This document shows positions 1 to 12,400 of a stretch of 64,000 bases of DNA, piece by piece. Position 1 is the first letter of the stretch; every line of letters starts with the position of its first letter. The notes under the pieces were generated by a model. That model was not told the origin of the DNA. It searched no databases and saw nothing but the letters and a program-made list of their open reading frames with translations. The translations under genes and the position numbers were made by a program. This DNA comes from Ceratodon purpureus. Taxonomy: Eukaryota > Streptophyta > Bryopsida > Pseudoditrichales > Ditrichaceae. Where the stretch lies: assembly GCA_014871385.1 (NCBI GenBank), contig CM026426.1, forward strand, positions 21,566,573 through 21,630,572, written 5' to 3'.

Positions 1-3000
1 AGCAAGAACCATCGGAAATTTGCAAGCTCTAACTAGATGGGCATCAATATGTGCATCAACTGCTTTGTCACACAGTACATATGTCTTCTCTCCACGACCG
101 TACTTCTTGTAGTATTTTGCCCTGATCACAAAGTCTCCAACCCTGAATACGCCCCTCCATGGGCAAGTCATGGGTTCTGTTAAGACAAACTTCTTGGCTT
201 GACACTGTAGAATGTAGAATTCTACACCGTCTTCGTTCTCTTCCTCCGCTGGAATCATGAAGTTGTCACCAATGTCCACCAAGTCTTCCACCTCTTCTGA
301 AATGCCGTCATACACCCAATTTGTTTCCTCGTCAATTTCTTCAATTTGATGAGCCACGGCACTTGCACTCAATGGAGAGAGCCTCTGGACCTTCCACTCC
401 TGCACATGTGACAAGTTCTCACACTCAGTCCAATCACAGTCTATGCAAGGATTACAGAAGCAAGACAACTCACGAGTTCTAAGCATGGTAGGATCAGTCA
501 TAGAAAAGCCCATGATTGAGTAGAGACTCTTCGAGCCTGGCAAAGTGTTACACTTCACACTCTTGTCAGCATGATCACATTCTGTATCTCCAATCAACCA
601 GAATACTCGGGATAGAGGAGCAATTCTGGTATTAGCATATGAGCTGGGAACACGCTCTGTATACTTCTCCTCTAAGAACTCCACAACTTGAGATGCATTC
701 TGTAAGGGCCTCAAGGGATTCTGAATTTGTTCAGCAGCAAGTGCCCTCTTCACCACAGCCCCTGCCCCGTCCCATTCCCCCTTCCCATGAGCCGATTCAA
801 AGTAATTCCAACCCATCTTGCAGCCACCGGTGAGCGCAGGGTACCGAGCAACGAAATACATAGCTGTTGCACACTTAAACTGGGCACTGCATCCGTCACT
901 GTACACCCAATGCTCCTCTGGAGTCAACCCCGAATCTCTCAGCCAATCCCAATGCAACAGCAAACAGTGTTGCACAAACGCTAAATCGTGCGCCTTGTCG
1001 TCGGATATGTAGAAATGAGTTTGTTTCATGGTCTGCTCGCCTTCCTTCCACATCGTGATATGCACCAAGATAGTCACACTCGTACTGAAGTAGTACAAGC
1101 TCTGGACCTCGTTCTGGATAGCAAATGTATAGTTCTCCGCATAGTCAATATGCGATATGACAACTCCCTCAGGCACGTTCTTCATCATCAGTTGGCACTG
1201 CTCATCCTGCCATCGTGCTTTGAAGTTGTGGGTGATGAAAGTCGTTATGGTTTTCTCCATGTAGGAAAGGAATTCGTGGGCAACTGTCTCTATGAAAGCC
1301 TCCCGCAGCCGTTTCTTCACCTTTCCAGTCTGTGCATCTACTCCCACCTAGTAGTACTCAAAACACTTCCATTTCACAAGAGCCGTATTAGGTGCAGACA
1401 ACTCTAGAGGACATATAGGAAGGAGATGGAAACCACACTCAGAACAGTCGCCCATAAGGCACTCAAGTCTATGCCACACATCATATTCTCCTTTTGGACA
1501 CACACATGACTCCCACATCAATGTTATTCGCTTGAAAACATTCTCGTGTGCACAACAAACTCCCTCCGCATCGCCTGCACACACTTGACAGTCACAAACA
1601 CATGTCATCTGTGCATGTAGTCCTCTGGTCTTCTCTCTGAGGTTGCTTAATCCAACCTTCATCATGTCCATCTCGACATGATATATACAACAACATGTCT
1701 TCCGTTCCTTTAGTTTTCGCACCCACCACGGCTTCAACCTCTCAAAGGCTCTCTGCCGCACACTGCATTCTGGGTGGACTTCTTCAAATCGTAGGAAGAA
1801 TGTGTTCTGCAAAACACATACGTGAATACATCAGGTACAAAAGGTCTCTTAGGCTTAAGTCCATAAAGACAAATGGTACATTATTGTACTGAATGTAAAA
1901 AACCACTACCTCAAAGTACCAAAATGCATCGACACATACATTCAGAAGCATTGTGTACAATTCAAGCTGCTATAAGTACTTCGTGGAGAACCAACTTGTA
2001 CAATATGGCAGGGTTTTAAGAGTACTGTCGGTCTCTAAAATACTCAAAGTACTGAACGTGGTTAAAATTGTACATGGAAACTGATTAGTCCCAATTGTGA
2101 ATGCTAAATTAAGTAAACAATGTACATGCTCTAGTATATTCTTTATACAATACGTACATTGAAGGAACTTCTAATGTACATTTATAACTTTAAATCCCTA
2201 CTGATACAACACTAAGTAGTCTCATATACAAAGAGACAACGGACTTGATATCACAAAGTACTAAGGAATACGTTTAGAACCACTTCTGTACTCCTCATTC
2301 ATAGTGGTTAGTATTACAAACCGTTTAGAAGAATCAATGAATACGATAAGTACAACTAAACAAGTGATATTTCGCTCTAGAGAGACGACATAACAAGCTT
2401 AACTTACAAAGAGTACACCTCCCAGCTGCTCTATGGACCGGAGTAATCTAAGGACTTTTTTTTCCAACATTATATATCTAAGACTACAGACTAGATAGAA
2501 CACGCAGTACACCAGTTATAGGGCAAATCATGTCGAGTACTCTCTAATTTTTTACTACCTTCTTCGCACTATGATATATCAAAAGTACAAGGACTAAGCA
2601 TTCAGTTCTGCCAAAAAAAACATGAAATCTTTGTAGGATCTGACAACTTACCTGAGTCTCACAGAGATAATGTGTTGGATGCGGCTCGGCCCACTCTCTT
2701 TGGCCTACTCTGTGTTGCACAATGTCCTTCTTGTTGGGCGATACCTTGGTCTGACCATTCCACCAGGCCTCTATACACTGCTTCACATAGTCAGATAGAA
2801 CCCCTCTCTTCTTCCGATGGAGACGAAGACTACACACCGTGTCTGCTTGGTTGGGGGCATAAACCCTTCTACTCAAGGCGATACTGATGCTTGCTTGTGT
2901 TGTATCCAGAACACGTGACAAAGGCCTCACCCCGTCAACACCTAAACTAACAGCGGCATCCAACAAGGCACTCTTCCTTGCTAAGCTCTCGCTTGAGTTT

Positions 3001-3432
3001 GCCACCTTCACCAACTGCAACTCGTTCTTGAAGTTTTCAATAAAAGAATGAATGACCTTTGCTTCCTGTGGCCGAGCATAGTAAACAGGAAGCAAAGGCG
3101 AAATAGTGTTATGACGCATGACCCTCTCCATAACATCTCTCCTACTTGATGGACCGGGACAACTTCTCAACTCCTCAACTACATACTGTGCTATGCGAAG
3201 GGACATCCGATTTAACATCTTCAACATCTTCATCCGGCAACACCGAAGCTAAAACCAGGGTCTCCTCGTGTCTTTGTCTATCTCTAGCTCTTTGACGAGC
3301 CTTCCTTTCCCTGGCCGCATCTGTAATCGCTGCCTGCTGCTCTTCCCGCAAGCGAGCCTCAATCTGCCTAGCTGCAGGACCCGGTCGACTAATACCATGT
3401 CGTAACCGCTGTCTCTTAGCAGTGTTACCCAT
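1..3432 (-). pseudogene. DDE-type transposase-like gene, spliced, one in-frame TAG, runs off left edge
   Basis: Read on the minus strand, the proposed start is the ATG at 3432-3430. An exon ends at 2652 with donor GTAAGT, an 845-bp intron follows (2651-1807), and the next exon starts at 1806 after TTTTGCAG. The phase is kept across the splice (..HYLCETQ|NTFFLRF..). This second exon stays open to base 1, except for a TAG at 1348-1350, so the 3' end lies outside the window. Visible motifs are a CCC-YHVE block (about 1690), a Cys-rich CVCDCQVC patch, DYAENY (about 1150), YSDGCSAQFK (about 890) and HGKGEWDGAGAVVKR (about 800). The spaced acidic residues resemble an RNase H-fold transposase core. 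I know this arrangement from uncharacterised transposon-like proteins of non-seed plants and animals. The N-terminal segment (3432-3175) is in another frame from 3233-2652, so there is a frameshift or an unrecognised small intron near 3175-3233. The function is inferred from these motifs only. Confidence -1.
1807..2651 (-). other. Intron of DDE-like gene, strongly enriched in GTAC
   Basis: Bounded by GTAAGT and TTTTGCAG on the minus strand. By hand I count 19 GTAC tetramers between about 1877 and 2588, where roughly three are expected by chance. The flank at 4245-4825 holds about 12 more. The exons between are not enriched to this degree. Confidence -1.
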
Positions 3433-3618
3433 TGTTCTTATTCTAGTAGAAAACCACACGTCAAAAACCAAGCCACGCATGAGATATGAACACTGAAGCA
3501 GAGTACATAGTTGAGGAGTTGAGAAGTTAGCACGATTCAATAGTACTGCATGAGAAACAAAGCAGAATCACAGTGTCATGAGTCTAAGACGTAAACTCAC
3601 CCTTGAGCCTTTTCCTCT

Positions 3619-3966
3619 CTACTTCCTAATTGCAACTGATTCGCAAGAAGCAGTAGGAGATCCAACTGAAACCTTTCTGACCAAAACAGATGGTGATCGC
3701 TCAAAGCTGCCGCTGGAATACGAATACGAAATTGGACTCATGAATAGAGAACGCCTGGGGGACTCATCTACATTGTTGCACTTGCCAAGGTAGAAATCCT
3801 GATTCCCTTGTTTAGACACTAGGGTTTCTTCAACATATCCAGACTCAGATATCTCACTAAGTGAATGGTAACAACAAGATTCGAACTCACTAATCACCTC
3901 CTTTGTAAAGTAAGAAGTAATCAATCTCTGCACTAGAATTGTTTGGTGTGCCGTGGACCTTGACAT
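3619..3966 (-). CDS. Unrecognised serine-rich ORF upstream of the DDE-like gene
   Basis: An ATG-started 115-codon frame lies just upstream of, and on the same strand as, the DDE-like gene. Its C-terminal half is rich in Ser, Tyr, Arg and Val (..SYSYSSGSFERSPSVLVRK..). No domain is recognisable. A potential donor (GTGAGT) lies about 15 bp past the stop, so this could be a mis-framed 5' exon of the neighbouring gene, or a chance ORF. It is retained only as a weak candidate. Confidence -1.
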   Translation of the reverse strand: MSRSTAHQTILVQRLITSYFTKEVISEFESCCYHSLSEISESGYVEETLVSKQGNQDFYLGKCNNVDESPRRSLFMSPISYSYSSGSFERSPSVLVRKVSVGSPTASCESVAIRK

Positions 3967-4837
3967 TATTCGAAAGCAAAGAGGAAGCAGCTAAAAACTC
4001 ATGAACTCGATTTGTCTCGCAACACACAGTGTAAACTACAGCATTCAAACCGAAACCCTTGCACGCAGCATACACAAGGAACAGCAAAGTGAATCAAACA
4101 AGCAACAGTGTACTGCAGGCGGGATGAGGGGACATGAAAGAGAGAGACGATGACGTGGACAAAATCACAAGGTGGCGGCGTCTTCATGACACGGCGGCCG
4201 ACGTCAGAATAGGATTTGGCATCAAAACAAGGCAGTAGTTATTACACATTACGAGTACAATATATACTTCTAAGTACATCATGTACAATTAGCACACAGG
4301 AAGGCGTCGAGGGCCAAGTGACGGAAAAATGATTTTTACCATAATTTGAGAGAAGGCCATTCTAGAAATATGCCCAGCCGTCAAGAATCACAGACCCGAT
4401 GACAAAAAATTAACATTTTCTACTTCGTAAGCCGTTGTAACCGAAACCAGCATTTACTTCAAAGATTTGTGCAAATAAAGTAACGTACTTGTAAAATTGA
4501 CGACGAATCCCAGAGGACTGGTTCGTCTTATCTCCACTACAAAGAAAGAAAACAAAATTTGAACCTTTAATGTTTACAAAATTTGTACTTTTCTTAAATC
4601 TGAATACAGTGTGACTTTTCTACAGTACCCTACAATAGTACTTTTTTTTGGAGGTTAACTTTGTTTTTTAAGTGACTCGATAACGCACAAGAGACTTCAC
4701 ATATGTAGAACTAAGCAAAGCAAACCAAAAACCAGAAAAGAAACTTCTACGCTGAGGTAATACCAAGTACAAAGTAATGTACTCTTGACTATTGTACTGT
4801 GACTCAAAAAGTACATTGGTCTAGCGTACTTGAACCC

Positions 4838-5385
4838 TGTTGCCCGTTAAGTAATTTTAAGGTTCACTCGCAACAATGATAGTTGGATAGCTAGGGTTGA
4901 TCTCATTGACTTTTGGGTTTTATAGCCCCTATTTTATCATCCATGTAATGATAAAAATATATAAAACTCAAAGAATTAGGATGCAAAAAACTATTTATAC
5001 AAAATCATTTATCATAAAATAATCACTTGACCCAATCAATCAAATTAATTTTTCATTTTTAGAAAATTCCAAATGTAATAGTTAAATTTCAAAACGTTAA
5101 TTTATAAATATTTTTATTATAAAATTTATTGTTGAATTATTTAATTAAAATATTCAGTGAACAAAGCAAAAAATAAATAAAACAAAAATCAGTGAGTACT
5201 AAGGTTTTGGTTTCACTGTGGCATTGGGATCAAATTTTCATCACTGACTCAGTTTCCGTCAGTTTTTGGTACCTTACAGCTCCACCCATGTGGTCTAAAG
5301 TGAAGCGGAATCAGCCTATAAAAGCCCTCCCCACCCTGAATGACCCACTCCCAAACGACTACCTCTTGTGAGGGGATCACTGCAC
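4838..5385. repeat. Direct repeat copy 1 (about 550 bp) with a TATA-like box
   Basis: Starts at GTTGCCCGTTAAGTAATTTT and shares a long series of diverged blocks with 5797-6345 in the same orientation. Shared blocks include GTTGATCTCATT, TTTTATCATCCA and CAGTGAGTACTAAGG against GAGTGAGTTCTAAGG. Near its end lies CCTATAAAAGCCC (about 5316), a good TATA-box match. This could be an LTR-like or non-autonomous element. No coding capacity is seen. Confidence -1.
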
Positions 5386-5796
5386 CAAGAAACTTCTCCC
5401 TGGGAAAAAAAATAACTAGGATTCATGTTGAAGTAGTGATTCTAAAGAGAATGCTCCTGATTTGGGGAAGAGCATTTGGGAGTGTGCCACTCGGAGTGTG
5501 CATAGGCTGTCACTTGACAAGTTCTAATTCAGAAAATCACCCACAGTTAACTGTCAAGTGGGATGGAAACCAACATTCATGCCGTTTGAACAAGATATAC
5601 AGTTTTTGATCATGTGTTGTAACTGCTCCTGTTATTATGAAAAAAAATTAGGAAAATGATTCAAAAAAAAAAAAAAAAATTGAATTAAGAAAATGAATTA
5701 ATTGAATTAGAAAGATTATTTATTTATGAGGCCTTTCAAATCTATCAAGCGGAGCGAGAAGGGTTTGAATAAAGGCAATAGGTCCGGTAGAACTCG

Positions 5797-6345
5797 TTGC
5801 CCGTTAAGTCTTAAGGTTCACTCAAAACAACTATAGCGGGGTAGTTAGGGTTGATCTCATTAATTTTGGGTTTTACAGCCCTTATTTTATCATCCAAATA
5901 ATGTTAAAAATAAACAAAACTCAAAATTATCAAAATCAAAGAATATGATACAAAAACCATTTATATAAAATCATTTATCAATAAATATTCACTTGATCGA
6001 ATCAATGAATCAAATTAGTTTTTAAACCATAGAAAACAAAAAATATAATAGTCAAATATCTAAAGGTTGATTTGGAAATATTTAATAACTAAATTTATCA
6101 TAAAATTAAATTATTAGATTATTCAGTGTATAAAATTAAATTAAAAAAGAAGGAAATGAGTGAGTTCTAAGGATATGGCTTCACTACGGCAATGCTTCAC
6201 TGTAGCAATGTCAAATCACTTTTTTATCATTGACGCTCTTTCCGTCCCTTATAGTTTTGATGATGTGGCACCCATTTGCAGCAGAATCAGCCGGAATCAG
6301 TACCTGGACACCCTAAGTGACACACTCCGGAAGCACTACCTCCTG
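5797..6345. repeat. Direct repeat copy 2 (about 550 bp)
   Basis: Second copy of the unit at 4838-5385, about 960 bp downstream, starting GTTGCCCGTTAAGTCTTAAGG. By eye the two are roughly three-quarters identical with many small indels, so the duplication is old. The TATA-like box of copy 1 is not conserved here. A run of 17 A near 5670 lies between the copies. Confidence -1.
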
Positions 6346-6346
6346 A

Positions 6347-6930
6347 TTTGCATCAGTTACGTTAGTTCGCCAACTGCAAACTCAAGGACAGTACAGACAT
6401 AGCGGCGTCATTTTAGGCAGGTTTGTAGTGACCATCAGCTTGATATTTTATAGTTCGTGTGCAAATGAAATTTGTAATACCGTTCATCAATAGCAGCTTT
6501 GTTCATCAATACTCTTAGTTCTAAAAAAAAGAAACAAAAAAATTGGAAATTTTAAGGATGGCAAAACAAAAATGTAAGATATTAGTTTGTATGATATTTG
6601 TCTATTTTAAATTCATCCAAGGTTGTTTCTAAGAATCATGAAGAGATTGCTCCTAACTCACCTGAGCTACTTTGATTTGCCGACTACAAACTTGAGTCCA
6701 GTATATCCAATGCTATGTTCATTATATTGGTCAATCTTGATTTTATTGGCCATTTAAATAGTATGATTTCAATTCGTTTTCTTTCTTTTTTAGATTAGTG
6801 TAGCAGCTAATATAAACAAGATTGGCCAATTTAATGGATATGGCATTAGACATAGCAGCGTCATTTTGGGCAAGTTTGCAGCAACCATTAGCTTGATGTT
6901 TTAAAGTTCATCTAAAATTTGTAATATGTA
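6347..6930. repeat. Second pair of diverged direct repeats with nested MITE
   Basis: The block 6347-6483 (..CAACTGCAAACTCAAGGACAG.. GCGGCGTCATTTTAGGCAGG..) recurs at 6650-6930 (..CGACTACAAACTTGAGTCCAG.. GCAGCGTCATTTTGGGCAAG..). The second copy is split by about 140 bp of inverted-repeat sequence (the MITE below). The order of events is therefore duplication first, MITE insertion later. Confidence -1.
6706..6853. mobile_element. MITE-like insertion with about 45-bp terminal inverted repeats
   Basis: The left arm (CCAATGCTATGTTCATTATA, continuing TTGGTCAATCTTG) matches the reverse complement of the right arm (CTAATGCCATATCCATTAAA, continuing TTGGCCAATCTTG) with a few mismatches over about 45 bp. 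There is no coding capacity. It interrupts the second copy of the neighbouring direct repeat. The exact ends and target duplication are not certain. Confidence -1.
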
Positions 6931-8504
6931 GGTAGGTCTACGCGTGGAACTGACAAACGCTTAATTCGCGTTGGTTTCCAAAGTTTTTTATTTTTATTTT
7001 TTTTGTTACATGTATTTCTGGAGATTTTGTACGTGCCGTTGAATTCTTCAATGCTGACATTGATACTTTATTATGGATTTTTATATTAGAATTCAAAGGT
7101 GAGGATAATTTTGAAAATGAAGAAAATTTTAGTATTTGTTGAGATTTTTTTAATGTGGTGTAATTTTTTTATTTTTTTTGGTGATTAAATGTGCAACCTC
7201 ATTTATACAAGACTTTAACTTTTGAATTATGCTTGGTTAAGTATTTACATGTTTCTACTTTAAAAATTGAGGTAAAAGAATATTCTATTGATATCAACCT
7301 CAATTATTGGAAAAGACAATAAATTCTTGAACTATCTTTAAATAATGTTTCATTATAAAAAGTCTCATAATGAAGAAATCAAAAGGGGAAAATATGAAAA
7401 TAAGAATAAATTAAAAACGACCTTAGAGGGCAGCTTAAGCCATTAGAAACTAAGCCACTAAATAAATGGAAATAAAGTATGAGTTAGTCTAAAAAGGCTT
7501 CACTCCATATTCTTGTATTTACAAGCTACCATAGATGTTAAATGAAGTGAGAATTGTAAAGAAGCTCCAAAATTGAAAAGAAAAATAAATAGCCTATAAT
7601 GAAAAGTTGTCCAACTATAATATTCACCCAAGAATGTGTTGAGAACTTTGAGTCATTGTGTTTCTTCAAAAGGATTTAATTGGATTGAAGAATCAAAGCG
7701 CAAAAGTACTCATTATTTTTTTAAATCATGCAATTTAAAAAATCATAGACAAGTATATGTATTAATTATATTCTAGCTTGAAGTCTACATGAAGAAACTA
7801 ATTACAATGATTAATATAAGCTATACAACTTAAGATAAATGAGCTAGTCATGGAAATTAAAGAGTTTTACACAAGGTGATATATTAAAAAGTTTAAATTT
7901 TAAGGACTTGTAAAATGGAGTTTAAGAACTTTAGATATGTAGTAACTAATAGTTTATTGGAATCAATGGTCTTAATTCAATGGATGGTTTTAAGTCATCT
8001 TGGAATAAAATAAAGATTTGAAAAGAAAGAGTGATACATTTAATAAGTTGACATATCTTTCTTGAGAAGGTTCTAGCTTCTTTTATATATTAACATCTAA
8101 AGTTCTTTGAGATCATACTATAGTTACAACAAACTATTTTAAGCTCCAAAATCTTCATAATTTTCTATTTTTTTATCATATATACTTTTCACCACTGATT
8201 TGCCAATGGCAGATTTTTTTTTGAAGAATTTGAAGTTACATTGAAAACTTATGGGTTTCAAAAACAAAAAAAAAAATGCTCTAAATTTGGTCAGCCCTAC
8301 AACCAATCGTAATCTTCTATTTTTGGGCATACTACCCGTCATTTACAAGGGCAAAAAGGGATAAGAGTAATTTCCAAAGGGTGGGTATTTGCAATATAAG
8401 GAGCCCAATATTTTCTTATCCATACACATTGATGAAAGTTTCATCTAGTGGCCAATTCTCATCTGGCAAACGATTATTTTCAATAGGAGCAGTATTCATC
8501 CAAT
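6931..8504. other. AT-rich spacer, no feature seen
   Basis: AT-rich sequence with homopolymer tracts and no convincing ORF, motif or terminal repeat. It ends at the putative left terminus of CACTA-A. Confidence -1.
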
Positions 8505-9445
8505 CACTAGTAGGAATTCGAGAAATTAAGACTACAAAAAAGACGCTCATTCATGTCATTTCACACTCTGTGCGACAGAAAACGACGTGGAAAATTCTTG
8601 TCCATATGTCCTTGTCGTTAACTGCACTCTGTTGCTATGGGCATTTTTGGCCGCGAAGCTGCGAAAGCCCCGGCCGGCCCGAGATGAAACAGAGAAGAAC
8701 ATGTGTACATGTACGTCAATTGCAGAATGGAACCTCGAGAATTCGGCATTCAGCGCACAGCCTGTATGACCGCAGGACAAACATTTTGACGAAGAACGGG
8801 TTCGAACATAGATCCACGAATGTAAATCACTTATCTGCGTCACGGTACCGAACTTGGCGCCAGCTTCGTAACGCCTGCTCTACACGTGTCTTAGTGAACG
8901 CGAGTTATGGTTTTGTAGAACTGCTTGTTGTAAATGCTGTCTGTCCCTCCGATACTGCCATATGTGTGGTCCTTGAAATAACTTATTTACGACAGTAGAA
9001 ACCCAATAATTATGTATTTTTTGAAAAGTAAATTGTGTGCAGCAGAGTTCGACACACGTCGTATTGCGAACGGTAACATATTCAGTTCAAAAAAACGATT
9101 CAGGTATGCTTAAATACCTTTATATTATATAGTGTAACATGTACATATAGTACTGCGTATGTAGGTGAAATGTGTTGGAAACTACAAATTGGTACTACGC
9201 AGAAACAGTGCGTATAATCTCATCTAATGCTCCTCGACAGCCTTCATGTATTATTTAATAATGGAATTGATAGTCACACAGAATTGTAATTCCTGGTCCG
9301 CATCATTGACTGTGCTATTACGACGTGAATTCACAGACAAATTCTAAACATATTACGTCCTTGAGCTAAGTGGAAGGTTACTAGGAACGAAAATTTTGCA
9401 ATCTGTTTACTCTGCATTTCACCTAACAGATTTAAATTTAAAAAC

Positions 9446-12400
9446 TTACTCTATAATTGAGGTCAGTCCAGCATACCACAGCACACTTGAACCTCGTACG
9501 TCTTCCAGGTTGAATTGATCAGCATCTTCAACTGAGAACATGAGGGGAATGTCTTTGAAGATTTCCTCAACGTTAATTCGGACGTAGTCCTGAGGTACTG
9601 GACGAGTATGAAAATCACCGTGACCTGCAAATCCCATAATAGTTCCTGTCGCGACTTTTATATTTTTGTCCTCTGTGTCTCCTAACCATATTCTATCTCC
9701 AACTTGAAGCTGCATCACAGGAAAATCAAACTATTAACTTGGTATAAATCTATTTCACAAAGACAGTGATATGACCAGACTACGTCCTAGGTTCATGTCA
9801 TGTGAGTAATCTTGGTAGTTGAAGATGTGTTCAGGGTATACCTTCCTTTCTTCGACGCGTCTAATTCTCCTCTCCTTCTCTAGTGCATGCCTTATCTGCG
9901 TTACATTATGAAGACAATGTAAATAAATTATAATTAATTTCAAACACAAACGTCTGCGAACTAGAAGACATTTTCTGTATGTAAAAAAACAAAAAAATAA
10001 AAAAACGCAGATTCTCTTTCTTAACTCTGACGTTACTCTTTCCTTGATCACCCGTGTCCTATCAGCCATAATATACTTTAATATACAGCTTTACGCTTAT
10101 AGCACAGCAGTCTGTAGGACCACTTGTAAAACGTGAATTCACTTGAAGTTCGGAAGTTTAGTTCCCAACGAATATTATGTGGAATTTGAAATAAATTGCT
10201 ACAATCATGCAGCATCAATTTATGACAGTCATTGTGTTAGAATACAATTCCAGAAATTAAAAATAAATAAATTAATCCCTCTAAAATTAACGGTTCAATG
10301 CATTATGGCAGCAGTGACTTCTTTCCCATATACCTACCTTGATCCCGTTTGCACTGAGACACTATGCAAAACACACCTACCAGGGAATGCAACAACAGAT
10401 AAACTCAACCAAAACAAAGAATAGGAAAGAAAATTCAAGAAATTACATACTCTACCTACTACCCTGTGCATTACCATATGCTTGTGTTCCTTTAAATCGA
10501 TCACTTTAATCAGAAAAAAGGATCTCAACGATTCATATTAACAGTAGGTATATTAATGGTGAATCAAATCATTTGTTTCAAGTCACTCCCTTACCTTTGA
10601 TTCATTTACAGAACCCGACACTTCCAACATCGTGGTTTCATCCTGTGCACACGTTTCATAGGAACCCGTCAGAGAGCATACATGTCCTTCAGTATTTTGT
10701 TGTGATGACATAAAGGGAATGAATATAGCAGTCATTATAAGATGTTCATTCGAACTTACTCTGTTTACTATGCACTTGTACACTTCAAACCAATCATACG
10801 ATTGTTAATTCCTTACAATCGTCGACTGTTACAGGTCACAAGAATAATCCATTTCAAAATGTATATGACAATACAAGATCAATAACACTGACATGCAATA
10901 CCATACGTCTTCTATGCAACCAAGAAGGGACACAGAAGAAAATTTAATGTACCGAAACCTTTACTTTCCTTAATGTGAAATGCCGGAACATCAGTAAAAA
11001 AAGTACTTCAATTTTTTAAAATGTTACAAGTAGTGAAGAGGGCAACAACAGACATGAAACATTCTGCACTTGAAGTTACCTTATCATCGTCGGTAAATTC
11101 TCCATGACCGCGCTCTGATACTCGCAATTTTATAGTCCTCTTCTGTCACATTTCCAAAAAGAAGCACCCCTATTTAAAACGAGACTTTGTTTTGTGGCAA
11201 TATTCAGGAGACTACTTCAATGTTGTTCTTTCTTAAAATATTAGAAAAACAGTAAGCCATCAAACATTAATACCACACGTTACTCCTGAATTTCGGCATC
11301 ATCGACATACACTCCGCATCATCGGTTAGTACAGCATTCCTGTAAAGATATGTACTGCACTATCAACATAAGTGTTTGGATATAGTACGCAAACCCTGAC
11401 CAGCTGTATGTGTCGTCGCCGTAAGTTCAACAAAGTAAGCACACTTAGTTAGCTTACGGAAAACGAATCACCAAAATTTTGCATTTAACAATGTTCGTCA
11501 TCTGAACCTGAGCCTTGTTTTTCTTTACATTTTTTAAAATCAATTCGACTACAATAGTGTAACTGTGATGAGCAGTGAAGATCACCTGTGAATCTGGTCT
11601 CGTAGATGCTGACAATCCTTTATTTCCCCTACAATTTGGTAGATCTTCATCACCTGACTTGTGGCATAATTTGTCCCACCACACTTCGTTAAACTCTTCT
11701 TCTCCCGAACATGCATCAACGTTAGACACGTTCTGTGCTCCATTCCCGGATGTCTCCCCTCGTCTCTGCACATGACATTTTTCCGGAATATTTTCTTTCC
11801 TTGTATCTTTACCCAAAAAATTATTCAACACAGACAGTAGCATCTGTTGTAGTTGCGAATTACTCTTCATAACATCATGTAGTCTCTTATTATTCTCATC
11901 CAGTCTTCGATTCGTCTCCACTTGATTACGTTCCATTGACGATAATCTCCAAGTCTGCTGTTTCTCCATGATCTGTAAGAGAACCATACTGTTCTTAATA
12001 TCATTCATTTCTCAAGTGGTGCGTTATTGTTACAAAGGAATCTTCTTCGATTACTATTGACTTACATGTGAATAATATAAAAACTAAAAACTACCACTGA
12101 TTCAAATATGCTGACAATGGATTTAAAAATACGAGATTCACTAATTTTCAACAGAGTGTTTGTAATGAAGTGTGATAGAGTAATAGATTACGATAAATAG
12201 TAAAACAAACAGTGAGTAGACAGTCCTCCGAACGTTGAACATTACATTCGAAATCTGTTATCAGAACTTCTCTTACTACGTAACGAACCACAATCTAAAA
12301 AAAACCTGCAGTGGACATAAGTTTCTTGAGGATCATTGATGTGTCAGAATTCAAGAAAACGACATACGCTAAATCAATGTTCATTACCGCACTAGGAGGA

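Noticed and set aside
988-1407. Plus-strand 139-codon ORF
   Set aside because: It is the antisense shadow of the DDE-like exon, which has recognisable motifs on the minus strand.
8381-8998. 205-codon plus ORF at the left end of CACTA-A
   Set aside because: It spans the transposon terminus, has no domain, and its composition looks random.
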